Source: Anaerovoracaceae bacterium (GTDB lineage Bacteria; Bacillota; Clostridia; Peptostreptococcales; Anaerovoracaceae). Taken from it: DNA of 21,300 nucleotides. The stretch is taken from positions 1 to 21,300 of the forward strand of contig JASBYX010000028.1 in NCBI GenBank assembly GCA_029983755.1, in the 5' to 3' direction. Below, one piece after another: positions 1 to 7,409 of this stretch (its first letter is position 1; every line of letters begins with the position of its first letter). A program made the position numbers and the translations under genes. Under the pieces are notes generated by a model. It searched no databases and was not told the DNA's origin. It saw only the letters and a list, made by a program, of their open reading frames with translations.

Positions 1-24
1 TTCGCCTCCATATTCGCCTCCATA
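1..24. repeat. 12-bp perfect tandem duplication in the exporter C-terminus
   Basis: The unit ttcgcctccata occurs at 1-12 and again at 13-24, and a further copy begins at 25 before diverging. It is in frame and gives a repeated Met-Glu-Ala-Asn on the minus strand. Because the unit is a multiple of three, slippage here leaves the exporter frame intact. Confidence 0.85.
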
Positions 25-1727
25 TTAGGTTGAGACTTTGCAATTTCAATGTACACAGGGCAATTCTCCATCAGATAATCATGAGTGCCCTGGCCTACGA
101 TTCCTCCGTTTTCAAGCACTATTATCTTGTCCGCATCTTTGATGGTACTTACCCTTTGGGCTACAATTATAACCGTCGCATGTGACATCTCATTACGAAG
201 AGCCAACCTAAGAGCCTTATCTGTTTTGTAATCCAAAGCGGAAAAAGTATCGTCAAATATGTATATAGGAGCCTTCTTCATCAGCGCCCTTGCAATGGCA
301 ACTCTCTGCTTCTGCCCACCGGAAAGGTTCGCACCCCCTTGGGAAACCTCCCCTTCAATTCCGTCCTCGGGCACAAAATCCATAGCCTGAGCCTGTGCCA
401 AGGCTTTTCTCACAGCATCATCGCTCCCTTTTGGATCCCCAAACCTAAGGTTCGACGCAAAAGTTCCCTTAAACAGAACCCCTTTCTGCGGCACATACCC
501 GATCAAATCCCTGAGCTTTTGAAGATTCATACGGCGAACATCCACACCTCCGATGGTTACCTTACCGCAGGTTACATCAAACAGTCGAGGAATAAGTTGC
601 AAAATAGTGGACTTGCCTGACCCTGTGGATCCGATTATGGCTGTGGTCTTCCCCTCCTCTGCAGTGAAAGTGATGTGGTCGATTACGTTGTTTTCGGCAT
701 CCCCGTACTTAAAACAGACGTCCTCAAATGCCACAGTATACCCACTTGGCTCCTTGTCCTCTGTAGAAAAAATCTCCACAGGGGTTTCCAAAACTTCCTG
801 AAGTCTCCCTAGGGAAACCCCGGCTCTTGGAAGCAGTACAAAAACCATGGTAAGCAGAAGAAAAGACATTATTATCTGCATTGAGTACTGAATGAAGGCA
901 ATCATATCTCCCACCTGCATATTTCCCATATCTATTGACTTTCCGCCGTACCACAAAATAGCAACGGCCGTTGCATTCATAACAAACATCATGGAAGGAA
1001 ACAGCCCTCCCATGGTGCCCATTATTATTCTTGACACGCTGCGAAGATTCTTGTTGCTCTCGTTAAATCGTTCAAGTTCATGCCCCTTGGTATTGAACGC
1101 CCTTATTATCAAAAGACCTGTGAGATTTTCCCTGGCTATCAAGTTGATTCTATCCGTTAGTTTCTGCAACCTCTTAAACTTAGGTGTAATGAAAACGAAA
1201 AGCATAGCAATTACGAGAAAAACTACCAGCAGAGAAACTGCTATTATCCACCCAAGTGATGTGGACTTTCTCAATGCCATGACAATTCCACCTACCCCTA
1301 GAATCGGTGAATAGCACAGAAGTCTAATCCCCAGAATCGCAACTACCTGCACCTGAGAAATATCGTTAGTATTCCTCGTGATTAAAGATGCAGTGGAAAA
1401 ATTATTGAATTCTCTCTGAGAAAAGCTCGTTACTTTTTCGAAGACTTCTTTTCTCAGGTTTCGGGATATTCCGGTACCGATCCTTGATGCTATAAGGCTG
1501 ACTAGTACCGCTGCTCCCGCTCCAACAAGAGTAACCAAAATCATTTCAATGCCTTTTTGCCATATGAAGTCAGTACTACCTGAATCCGCCTTCTTTATAC
1601 CGGCGTTAACCATCTCGGACATGAGATCCGGTAGTTTTAAATTTGTGTATGCTTGAACCCCCAGCATTATCATAGCTATGACCAAGATGCCTGCAAAGGG
1701 TTTTAAATTGCGAAAAAATAGTTTCAT
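1..1727 (-). CDS. ABC exporter subunit, fused membrane and ATPase domains (degenerate site), C-terminus cut by window edge
   Basis: This is one half of an ABC-type exporter. The frame is open for 575 codons from the ATG at 1727 to the left edge, where it is still open. Residues about 1-320 hold a transmembrane domain. The ATPase domain follows, with a Walker A motif (GSTGSGKST, about 368-376), an LSGGQ signature (about 467-471) and Walker B IFDD. Two catalytic positions are altered: the usual Walker B glutamate is Asp493, and the switch histidine is Gln524 (VAQRVST). Such changes are known in the inactive-site subunit of heterodimeric exporters of the LmrCD or TM287/288 type, so an active-site partner is expected just left of the window. 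An AAGGGA lies 10 nt before the ATG. The gene starts 25 nt after xpt, so the two are probably co-transcribed. The substrate is unknown. The visible C-terminus carries a tandem MEAN repeat. Confidence 0.93.
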   Translation of the reverse strand, partial: MKLFFRNLKPFAGILVIAMIMLGVQAYTNLKLPDLMSEMVNAGIKKADSGSTDFIWQKGIEMILVTLVGAGAAVLVSLIASRIGTGISRNLRKEVFEKVTSFSQREFNNFSTASLITRNTNDISQVQVVAILGIRLLCYSPILGVGGIVMALRKSTSLGWIIAVSLLVVFLVIAMLFVFITPKFKRLQKLTDRINLIARENLTGLLIIRAFNTKGHELERFNESNKNLRSVSRIIMGTMGGLFPSMMFVMNATAVAILWYGGKSIDMGNMQVGDMIAFIQYSMQIIMSFLLLTMVFVLLPRAGVSLGRLQEVLETPVEIFSTEDKEPSGYTVAFEDVCFKYGDAENNVIDHITFTAEEGKTTAIIGSTGSGKSTILQLIPRLFDVTCGKVTIGGVDVRRMNLQKLRDLIGYVPQKGVLFKGTFASNLRFGDPKGSDDAVRKALAQAQAMDFVPEDGIEGEVSQGGANLSGGQKQRVAIARALMKKAPIYIFDDTFSALDYKTDKALRLALRNEMSHATVIIVAQRVSTIKDADKIIVLENGGIVGQGTHDYLMENCPVYIEIAKSQPNMEANMEA

Positions 1728-1752
1728 GTATTGCCGTTCCCTTACTCTTGCC

Positions 1753-2331
1753 CTACTCTTCTTCGAGAAATTCTATATGACCGTTGGATAGACTCTTAAT
1801 CCTAGCTAGGCTGTAAACCGGATACCCTTTATCCCTCAGCGCCTTGTTCCCCGGCTGAAATGCCTTTTCAATCAAAATACCAATGCCCACAACCTCGGCT
1901 CCCTGAGCCTCGATAAGCCTTATTGCACCCTGGGCAGCCTCTCCCTGCGCTAGGAAATCGTCTATTATCAATACCCTATCCTCTGCATTTATATACCTCT
2001 TATTCAAAGTCAGCTGATACTCTGTTCCCTTTGTGAAAGACGCCACCTTCGTTTGAACAATATTATCGTCCAAAATTTTGCTGGTAGACTTTTTGAGTAT
2101 TACAAGATCAACCCCCATTGCCTTGGCCGTAAAAACGCTTGGAGCGATTCCCGAGCTCTCTATGGTAACCACCTTGGTAATGCGATCATTTGAAAACTTT
2201 TCTGCAAAAGTATTCCCTATGTTTTCCATAAGTTTAGGATCCACCTGATGATTGATAAAGCTGTCCACCTTTAATACCGCCTCGTTCAGCGCCTGCCCGT
2301 CCTTCAAAATTCTCTCTTTAAGTTCTCTCAT
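1753..2331 (-). CDS. xpt: Xanthine phosphoribosyltransferase
   Basis: This enzyme salvages xanthine by joining it to PRPP to make XMP in the cytoplasm. The 192-residue length matches Xpt of Bacillus (about 194). The N-terminus MRELKERI and the PRPP-binding loop VLIIDDFLAQG (residues 120-130) are typical of type I phosphoribosyltransferases of the Xpt branch. The ESSGIAP stretch near residue 58 also fits Xpt better than Hpt or Apt. The start at 2331 is preceded by GGTGGAGGA on the minus strand, a good ribosome binding site. In Bacillus, xpt is controlled by a purine riboswitch and paired with pbuX. Here I see neither: the following gene is an ABC exporter and the leader lacks the purine-aptamer core. 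Confidence 0.95.
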   Translation of the reverse strand: MRELKERILKDGQALNEAVLKVDSFINHQVDPKLMENIGNTFAEKFSNDRITKVVTIESSGIAPSVFTAKAMGVDLVILKKSTSKILDDNIVQTKVASFTKGTEYQLTLNKRYINAEDRVLIIDDFLAQGEAAQGAIRLIEAQGAEVVGIGILIEKAFQPGNKALRDKGYPVYSLARIKSLSNGHIEFLEEE

Positions 2332-2468
2332 CTTCCTCCACCTTATAATTCATCTAATTTAAAAATAATTCCTTAAATTTAAAAAACCTTGCCTTTAGTA
2401 GCTGATTTCACTCGATAATCACATGCAGCTGAAAAATTACTGCATTATTCCTTTTGCTTATTAATACT

Positions 2469-2497
2469 ATTTTATTCACATTGCCCAATCATTGCAA
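2469..2497 (-). promoter_or_regulatory. Candidate sigma-A promoter for xpt
   Basis: On the minus strand TTGCAA (2497-2492) and TAAAAT (2474-2469) are separated by 17 bp. Transcription would begin near 2462 and leave a leader of about 130 nt before xpt. Both boxes are one mismatch or two from consensus. This is inferred from sequence alone. Confidence 0.5.
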
Positions 2498-2586
2498 CTC
2501 AAATCTTAATTACTTCCCGTATCCCTAAAGATTTTAACTATAACCTTAAGGTAAATTTCCTTGTAAAAAAAGCTATTTTGTTGTAT

Positions 2587-2633
2587 CATATCCTATGCGC
2601 CATATCGCTGTTATACGATTTGATTGACATATC
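2587..2633. repeat. Three CATATC direct repeats, possible operator of the ArsR-type regulator
   Basis: CATATC occurs at 2587-2592, 2601-2606 and 2628-2633, followed by CTA, GCT and ACT. The third copy overlaps the 3' end of the -35 box of the ktr promoter. The first two are 14 bp apart and the last two 27 bp apart. An imperfect inverted repeat, ATCG-8 nt-CGAT (2604-2619), lies among them. The placement suggests autoregulation by the downstream ArsR-type protein, but this is inference. Confidence 0.3.
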
Positions 2634-2653
2634 ACTAGTATGGCACGAATATT
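2624..2653 (+). promoter_or_regulatory. Candidate sigma-A promoter for the ArsR-ktrB-ktrA operon
   Basis: A perfect TTGACA (2624-2629) is followed after 18 bp by AATATT (2648-2653), or after 17 bp by GAATAT. Transcription would start near 2660, about 23 nt before the ATG. The -10 is weak, as is common for a promoter that needs relief or activation. Confidence 0.5.
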
Positions 2654-2682
2654 ACTGTGAAGGAAAGGGGTAAATTTACTCT

Positions 2683-3000
2683 ATGAGAATAAGAAAAGAT
2701 TTAGGATTTGATGAACCGGAGCTTGAAGAAATCGCATCGGTCTCTGACGCCTTGGCACACCCTCTCAGGCTTCAGCTTTTCAGATTTATAATGCAGTGCA
2801 ACAGGTCCATGGAACAGGTGTGCAATAAGGATCTTGTGGATAGCTTTGATTATTCCCAGTCGACTATTTCGCAGCACATGAAGCGACTCGTTAAGTCCGG
2901 TTTAATTGAGGTCAAACGAAAGGACAGCTTTTCGTATTATTACGCAAACTTGGGGATTTTGACAAGATATTTAAATCTGACCAAGAGGTTTTCGGTTTAG
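2683..3000 (+). CDS. ArsR-family winged-helix transcriptional regulator, first gene of a potassium-uptake operon
   Basis: This 105-residue protein has the compact ArsR fold. An N-terminal helix (LAHPLRLQLFRFI, about 24-36) is followed by a helix-turn-helix with the recognition element SQSTISQHMKRLVKSGLIE (about 58-76) and a beta wing (KRKDSFSYYY). It has two cysteines, Cys39 and Cys47. The second falls near the position of the classic ELCVCDL metal site, but the second Cys of that motif is missing, so the ligand is uncertain. AGGAAAGGGG lies about 12 nt upstream of the ATG. The ktrB-like gene begins 13 nt after its stop, so this gene is very likely co-transcribed with the K+ transporter and may control it. 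What it senses is not visible from sequence. Confidence 0.88.
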   Translation: MRIRKDLGFDEPELEEIASVSDALAHPLRLQLFRFIMQCNRSMEQVCNKDLVDSFDYSQSTISQHMKRLVKSGLIEVKRKDSFSYYYANLGILTRYLNLTKRFSV

Positions 3001-3013
3001 TTAGGGGGATGCC

Positions 3014-4369
3014 ATGCTAAAGAAATTAGGTCTTTCTTCCATACAGATTCTGACCATTGGATTTGCCTTGATAATTCTGGTGGGTGGGATACTTCTTTCT
3101 CTTCCGTTTACAACAGTTAACGGCAAAGGGCTTCCCTTTATAGACGGGCTGTTCACATCTGCCTCTGCAACCTGCGTTACAGGACTTGCCCTGTATGATA
3201 CTGCCAGTGCTTTTAATTTCTGGGGCCAGCTTGTGATTCTTCTTCTGATTCAAACAGGAGGTCTTGGATTCATGGCGATTATCGCTTCTGTGCTTACCTT
3301 CAGGGGACGAAAGCTTTCTCTTTACAGTAGGTCTCTGGTGCTTGAAACCCTTGGTGCAGGAAAGTTTGGGCGATTAAATTCAGTTTTCTTCACAATGATA
3401 ATGGGAACTCTTCTCATTGAATTTGTTGGGGCGGCCATGATCGCATACAGACTTACTGTGAATTCCCCGGACATCCCTGTGAACAAAGCAATTTGGTCCG
3501 GTATTTTTCATTCGGTTTCTGCTTTTTGTAATGCGGGCTTTGACATCATGGGGAATGTCCCGGGTGGTGAGCCCGGTGGTTCCCTAGTGCCTTTTAACAG
3601 GGACGGTATCACTCTTGTAACAATAATGTTTCTAATAATTTCAGGTGGTATAGGCTTTGTCGTTTGGAATGATATACTAAAGTACAAACTGAGATGGGAG
3701 AAGTATCCTCTCCACAGCAAAATAATGCTGTCTGTCACTTTGATGCTCATCATGGTTTCGGCATGCTTCTTTCTTCTGTGTGAATGGGATCATTCCTTCG
3801 CCAATATGAATGTCCCTGATAAGATTGCAAATGCTTTCTTTGCTGCTGTAACGCCTAGAACGGCAGGGTTTGCGGCCACACCTACCACGAACCTGACCCC
3901 TGCCGGGCGCGCGCTCACCTTGATTCTCATGGTAATCGGTGCAGGGCCTTGCTCCACCGGTGGCGGAATCAAGGTGACAACCTTCGTGGTTCTGCTCCTG
4001 TCCATGAGCTCAGAAGTGAAGAACTACCGGGATCTGGAAATCTTCAAGCGAAGGTTGCCTGACGAAGTCAAGGCTCGCGCCCTGTCCCTGACAACCGCAT
4101 ACATCGGTCTGATAATAATCTCAACCCTTGTAATGCTGGTCATGGAACCACAGTTTTCCTTGGATGCAGTATTCTTTGAATGTGTTTCAGCAATCGGAAC
4201 GGTAGGTCTCAGCCTTGGAATAACACCAAGCCTGAACCCTATTTCGAAAATCATAATAATAAGTCTGATGTATGCCGGCAGACTCGGAAGTCTGTCTGTA
4301 GCCATGGCCATAGCAAGGCGAAAATTCGTACCTGCTATACGCTATCCATCGGAATCCATAGTTGTTTAA
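3014..4369 (+). CDS. ktrB: KtrB/TrkH-type potassium uptake channel subunit
   Basis: This integral membrane protein is the K+-conducting subunit of a KtrAB or TrkAH system. Its 451 residues are close to Ktr B of Bacillus. All four M1-P-M2 repeats are recognisable by their filter segments: TCVTGL (53-58), CNAGFD (172-177), TPRTAGF (280-286) and AIGTVGLS (393-400). The glycines that line the pore are intact. The glycine-rich GAGPCSTGGGIK stretch (309-320) matches the intramembrane gating loop of the third repeat. The start is supported by AGGGGG just before the ATG. It sits between an ArsR-type regulator and the KtrA/TrkA-type subunit. Ktr versus Trk naming rests on size and on pairing with a single-RCK partner. 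Confidence 0.92.
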   Translation: MLKKLGLSSIQILTIGFALIILVGGILLSLPFTTVNGKGLPFIDGLFTSASATCVTGLALYDTASAFNFWGQLVILLLIQTGGLGFMAIIASVLTFRGRKLSLYSRSLVLETLGAGKFGRLNSVFFTMIMGTLLIEFVGAAMIAYRLTVNSPDIPVNKAIWSGIFHSVSAFCNAGFDIMGNVPGGEPGGSLVPFNRDGITLVTIMFLIISGGIGFVVWNDILKYKLRWEKYPLHSKIMLSVTLMLIMVSACFFLLCEWDHSFANMNVPDKIANAFFAAVTPRTAGFAATPTTNLTPAGRALTLILMVIGAGPCSTGGGIKVTTFVVLLLSMSSEVKNYRDLEIFKRRLPDEVKARALSLTTAYIGLIIISTLVMLVMEPQFSLDAVFFECVSAIGTVGLSLGITPSLNPISKIIIISLMYAGRLGSLSVAMAIARRKFVPAIRYPSESIVV

Positions 4370-4428
4370 AGCATAATGTTTGAGAACACTAATTTTTAAA
4401 GAGCAAATTTTATATAAAAGGAGAAAAA

Positions 4429-5085
4429 ATGCGTACTATTTTAGTAATAGGTCTTGGGCGGTTTGGAAGCGCCCTCTGCAAGGCACTGGAAAATGAGGAT
4501 GCAGATGTTATGGCAATAGATCAGCATGAACCTAGGGTCAACCAAATTGCTCCCTTCGTAACGGCTGCACAAATTGGTGACTGCACTGACCCTATAGTAG
4601 TTGATGACATGGATGTTAAGCACTTTGATGTATGTTTTGTGTGTACAAGCGAAAGCCTTGAAAACAGTCTGGTCATCACAATGCTCCTTAAGGAAAGGGG
4701 AGCCAGAAAGGTTGTAACCAAGGTTAACCAAGATGTTCACGCCGCATTGCTCCTAAGAAATGGAGCAGACGATGTAATATATCCTGAGAGGGATATGGCT
4801 GTAAGAACTGCAATGAGATTCAGTGCCAGCAAGGCTTACGACTATGTTGAGCTAAACAATAACTTTGGTATTTTTGAGGTGGAGACTCCTAGCAAGTGGA
4901 TAGGTAAAACCATCAAGCAGGTGGGAGTCCGCAAAAATTACAGAGTTAATCTGATTGCCTACAAATTTCAAGAAAAGATCGTTGGGCTCGACAGGGAGGA
5001 GTACACCTTCAACGAAAACGACCACCTGATAATTGCCGGAAACAGGGAAAACTTTAAGAAGTTAATCGAGCAAGATCTGGATTAA
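4429..5085 (+). CDS. ktrA: KtrA/TrkA-type potassium uptake regulatory subunit (RCK domains)
   Basis: This is the cytoplasmic nucleotide-binding subunit that gates the KtrB-type channel. At 218 residues it has the KtrA size, with one RCK_N and one RCK_C domain. The Rossmann motif GLGRFG lies at residues 8-13, and Asp31 sits at the end of the second strand where it would contact the nucleotide ribose. The C-terminal RCK_C part (about 135-218) is the site where KtrA proteins bind cyclic di-AMP in Bacillota, but binding cannot be judged here. AAAGGAG precedes the ATG, and the 59-bp gap after ktrB has no terminator. It is the last gene of the operon; hairpins lie downstream. Confidence 0.93.
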   Translation: MRTILVIGLGRFGSALCKALENEDADVMAIDQHEPRVNQIAPFVTAAQIGDCTDPIVVDDMDVKHFDVCFVCTSESLENSLVITMLLKERGARKVVTKVNQDVHAALLLRNGADDVIYPERDMAVRTAMRFSASKAYDYVELNNNFGIFEVETPSKWIGKTIKQVGVRKNYRVNLIAYKFQEKIVGLDREEYTFNENDHLIIAGNRENFKKLIEQDLD

Positions 5086-5135
5086 GAAAACGTCCACACC
5101 CCCAAAGTTGCCCCCAAAACTTATTTTCCCCTAAA

Positions 5136-5169
5136 TTTATCGAATACCCTTTATCGGATACCCGATAAA
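5136..5169. repeat. 14-bp tandem repeat ending in an 8-bp hairpin
   Basis: The units TTTATCGAATACCC (5136-5149) and TTTATCGGATACCC (5150-5163) differ at one base. The second unit and the following GATAAA form a perfect 8-bp stem (TTTATCGG at 5150-5157, CCGATAAA at 5162-5169) with an ATAC loop. No U-run follows on either strand, so this is not a simple terminator. Its role is unknown. Confidence 0.7.
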
Positions 5170-5184
5170 AGTCTGTAAATTTAA

Positions 5185-5236
5185 AAATGCTAGGGAGCAT
5201 CAGCCACAGTGCTGACATCGCTGTTCTCTAGCATTT
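5185..5236. terminator. Bidirectional terminator-like stem-loop between ktrA and rlmH
   Basis: AAATGCTAG (5185-5193) pairs perfectly with CTAGCATTT (5228-5236). An inner hairpin, TCAGC-6 nt-GCTGA, caps a bulged stem. On the minus strand the stem runs into TTTTT, which suits termination of rlmH; on the plus strand the tail is TTTCTATTTT. The position between convergent genes supports the call. Confidence 0.65.
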
Positions 5237-5252
5237 CTATTTTACCTTACTT

Positions 5253-5732
5253 TTATTTATGATAAGTCTCTCCCCTGCTGATTTTAAAAGCCCTATATAT
5301 CTGCTCCAGCAGGATAACCCTCATCATTTGATGCGGAAAAGTCATTTTAGAAAAGCTCAAGGCAAAGTCTGACCTCTTGCGGACATTCTCCCCAAGACCT
5401 GTAGAGCCCCCAATCACCATAGCTATTTTGCTGCGGCCTTTTAAGAGAAGAGAGTCCAGCTTTTCGGAAAGCTCCTCGGAGGAAAGTGTTTTGCCCTCAA
5501 CCTCAAGGGTTACCACGTATTCTCCATCGCTAATTTTAGCCAAAATCCGCTCACCTTCTGCCTCTCTGACATTTGCCTCGTCAGTTTCCCCGGCGTTCTT
5601 CGGAAGTCTCTCTTCAGGAACCTCCACCACGGAAACCTTCCCATATGCTGATAGCCTCTTCAAATACTCATTTACAGCTGCTGTCCAGTATTTTTCCTTG
5701 AGTTTTCCTACAGCAATCACTCGTATATCCAT
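5253..5732 (-). CDS. rlmH: 23S rRNA (pseudouridine-1915-N3)-methyltransferase RlmH
   Basis: RlmH methylates pseudouridine 1915 in helix 69 of 23S rRNA using S-adenosylmethionine. The 159-residue length equals the family norm. The N-terminus MDIRVIAVGKLKEKYW is diagnostic. The SPOUT-knot SAM loop (VIGGSTGLG, 106-114) and the conserved C-terminus, LLEQIYRAFKI followed by RGETYHK, are all present. AGGAGG lies 4 nt before the ATG at 5732. It is transcribed toward ktrA and shares the stem-loop at 5185-5236. It appears complete. Confidence 0.97.
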   Translation of the reverse strand: MDIRVIAVGKLKEKYWTAAVNEYLKRLSAYGKVSVVEVPEERLPKNAGETDEANVREAEGERILAKISDGEYVVTLEVEGKTLSSEELSEKLDSLLLKGRSKIAMVIGGSTGLGENVRKRSDFALSFSKMTFPHQMMRVILLEQIYRAFKISRGETYHK

Positions 5733-5804
5733 CAGACCTCCTCATAACATAATTGGTGATTAGTCTTATCTCATCAGCTATCTGATAAACAATAATAGCT
5801 ATTT

Positions 5805-6219
5805 TTATTTTATATCTACCTCTTTTATAGACTTTTCTATTTCTTCGATAGTTGGCAAGCTACTTGTGTATTCATTTTCAAGTAATTTTCGTATTTCGTA
5901 CTTACTAATCCCTATTGGCTGAGATATATTTTCAAGAGAATACTCCGCCACAACATTATCTTTGTCTCTGCAGATTAGTATCCCTATGGTTTGATTATCT
6001 TTCTCCAACTTTGATGTGAACCTGTCTTCCAATATATGAGAAACCTGTTCCAAGTTCCAAGAGAAAAGATGTTATCTGATTAACTAGTGCATCTTCCAAC
6101 TCTCTTTCATCATGTTTATCTCTTATGGTTAGAAAATCAAAGTTGTACGGATCTTTAATTGTTTGCTTCAGTTTTTTCATTTTACTTACAGGCTGTAAGT
6201 AATTTTTTATACTCACCAT
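5805..6219 (-). pseudogene. Remnant of a DUF1016/YhcG-type PDDEXK nuclease gene with the catalytic core deleted
   Basis: Two overlapping frames together match the C-terminal half of the DUF1016 (YhcG-type) nuclease family. The first (6219 to about 5995) reads IKDPYNFDFLTIRDKHDE, then the ELEDALVNQITSFLLELG and GRQVHIKVGE blocks. The second, one frame over (about 5995 to 5805), continues with DNQTIGILICRDKDNVVAEY, then QPIGISKYEI and SSLPTIEEIE. In intact family members these blocks are separated by roughly 60 residues that hold the PDDEXK catalytic residues (the FYIDLLFYH and VVIELK region). Here that core is gone and the join is out of frame. The N-terminal DUF1016 domain is also missing. 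This is therefore a dead relic of an accessory, probably horizontally acquired, gene. Family assignment is by recall of the conserved blocks. Confidence 0.8.
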
Positions 6220-6341
6220 CTCCTATACTAGTTAAATTCTTTTTATCCATTCTCTTTGCTCCGGAATTAACATGTGCCATATTTTAATTAAAATTAGCTT
6301 TAAGGATTTAAATAATATATAGAATGAAACTTCTTATTTAA

Positions 6342-7160
6342 TCAAACTTCCAAAAGTTTCCCCATACAGTCATGAAGTGCCACATCCATCTGATAATCCC
6401 TTCCCATAATCAAATCTTCCTCATACAATCTATTTTTGATCGTCAAAACAGCCTGCATAGGTGAGTTGTTTTCTCTGGAAAGGTGGGCGAGCAAAACCCT
6501 AGGTTCCTGCTCTGGCTCCGAATCTCCGAGGGCTTTCCTAAGTCTGTTCATTTCGTATATGAATTCTGCCGCCGCCTCGTTGGAAAGATGCCCCACATCG
6601 CTCAAAATCCTTCTCTTCAGCTCATACGGGTACGGTCCGCAGTGCAAAATATTCACCTCGTGGTTTGCCTCTAACACCAATAGGTCCGACTCCGCCGCCG
6701 CCTCCACCATCTCTCTGCTGAATACCCCTGTGTCCGTTATTATCGTGACCTTTCGCCCTCCCGAGCTTAGGGAAAATCCAACAGGGTCCTCTGCATCGTG
6801 GGAAAGGGAGAATGGCTTTACTTCAACATCTCCCACAACAAAACACCCTCCTTCGATGGTGAGTTTTTCCTCAAGAGTAGGCTGTTTCTCACAGATGGCA
6901 TGCGCTGTGCCCTCAGAGGTATAAATTCTTCCATCCTTTGCTTTCTTGCTTATCATTCTAAGACTTTTGATGTGATCAGTATGCTCATGGGTTACCAAAA
7001 TTCCATTAATATCTTCGGGCTTTACCCCACACAAACCTGTTCCCTCGCAGATTCTTTTTCCGGCAATACCTGCATCTATCAATATATTCGTGATATCAGT
7101 TTTAACCAGATAGCTGTTTCCTGAACTGCCACTGGCTATAGAACAAAATTTTAATCCCAT
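6342..7160 (-). CDS. walJ: YycJ/WalJ-type metallo-beta-lactamase-fold hydrolase
   Basis: This 272-residue cytoplasmic protein has the metallo-beta-lactamase fold. It begins MGLKFCSIASGSSGNSY, typical of YycJ/WalJ, and carries the metal-binding motif HEHTDH (58-63). Later ligands fit in SLSHDAED and in the IITDTGV segment, and LEANHEVNIL and LLAHLSRENN are family blocks. WalJ homologues are single-domain nucleases linked to DNA replication and cell-wall control, and often sit beside walRK. Here the gene stands apart from any two-component system. A GAGG lies 13 nt before the ATG, an unusually wide spacing, so translation may be weak. A truncated paralogue of the array ends only 58 bp upstream, so this gene may be read through from that array. 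Confidence 0.9.
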   Translation of the reverse strand: MGLKFCSIASGSSGNSYLVKTDITNILIDAGIAGKRICEGTGLCGVKPEDINGILVTHEHTDHIKSLRMISKKAKDGRIYTSEGTAHAICEKQPTLEEKLTIEGGCFVVGDVEVKPFSLSHDAEDPVGFSLSSGGRKVTIITDTGVFSREMVEAAAESDLLVLEANHEVNILHCGPYPYELKRRILSDVGHLSNEAAAEFIYEMNRLRKALGDSEPEQEPRVLLAHLSRENNSPMQAVLTIKNRLYEEDLIMGRDYQMDVALHDCMGKLLEV

Positions 7161-7206
7161 ATACCGTTAATATCCTCTTTAAATTCCTATTTTCCATGTG
7201 AAGTCA

Positions 7207-7230
7207 TTATATCAAATTTTATATCAAATT
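7207..7230. repeat. 12-bp perfect tandem duplication at the breakpoint of the truncated paralogue
   Basis: TTATATCAAATT occurs at 7207-7218 and again at 7219-7230. The homology of the truncated third paralogue to its sisters ends inside this repeat. The TAA stop of the truncated frame (7221-7219) is made by the junction of the two copies. Confidence 0.85.
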
Positions 7231-7389
7231 ATCAATTAACATCTTAAATCCCGGCTCAGTACCTTCCTTATGTGGTGTGTTTTTAGCATAGTATACAGAG
7301 TTTGATTTTAAATTGTAATAGCCATATCCAATCAATAGTACTGGCAGCACAATTATTAACATGGTTCCTAGTAAAAATTTCTTTTTCAT
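7219..7389 (-). pseudogene. Truncated third copy of the tandem membrane-protein family
   Basis: This 56-codon frame starts MKKKFLLG, has the same membrane segment as the copy upstream of it, then the shared GYGYYNLKSN and YYAKNTPHKEG blocks. It diverges at EPGFKMLIDNLI, where the intact copies read EPVLMMLVDNLG, and stops at once. The variable core and the conserved C-terminal block are missing. It may be expressed as a short membrane peptide, since membrane anchor and frame are intact, but truncation at a tandem repeat makes a decayed copy more likely. The ATG aligned with the longer start of the middle copy is followed two codons later by TAG, so only the MKKK start is usable here. Confidence 0.8.
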
Positions 7390-7409
7390 TTTCTAGTTAC
7401 TCATTCATT

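Larger units (their letters stand above)
2332..2682. other. Divergent intergenic region between xpt and the ktr operon
   Basis: This gene-free stretch of 351 bp is AT-rich. It carries a promoter candidate in each direction (2469-2497 for xpt, 2624-2653 for the ktr operon) and a set of CATATC direct repeats near the second. The xpt leader, about 130 nt if that promoter is used, contains only weak inverted repeats. I see no conserved riboswitch aptamer and no small ORF with a convincing ribosome binding site. Confidence 0.6.

Noticed and set aside
339..1314. Several plus-strand frames opposite the ABC exporter
   Set aside because: They are antisense to a continuous 575-codon exporter frame with all ABC motifs and show no protein-like features.
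2332..2462. Purine riboswitch in the xpt leader
   Set aside because: The conserved loop and junction sequences of the purine aptamer are not found on the minus strand; only weak AT-rich inverted repeats are present.
2654..2682. Cyclic di-AMP (ydaO-type) riboswitch ahead of the ktr operon
   Set aside because: The predicted leader is only about 23 nt and no ydaO-like sequence is seen in the whole 351-bp gap.
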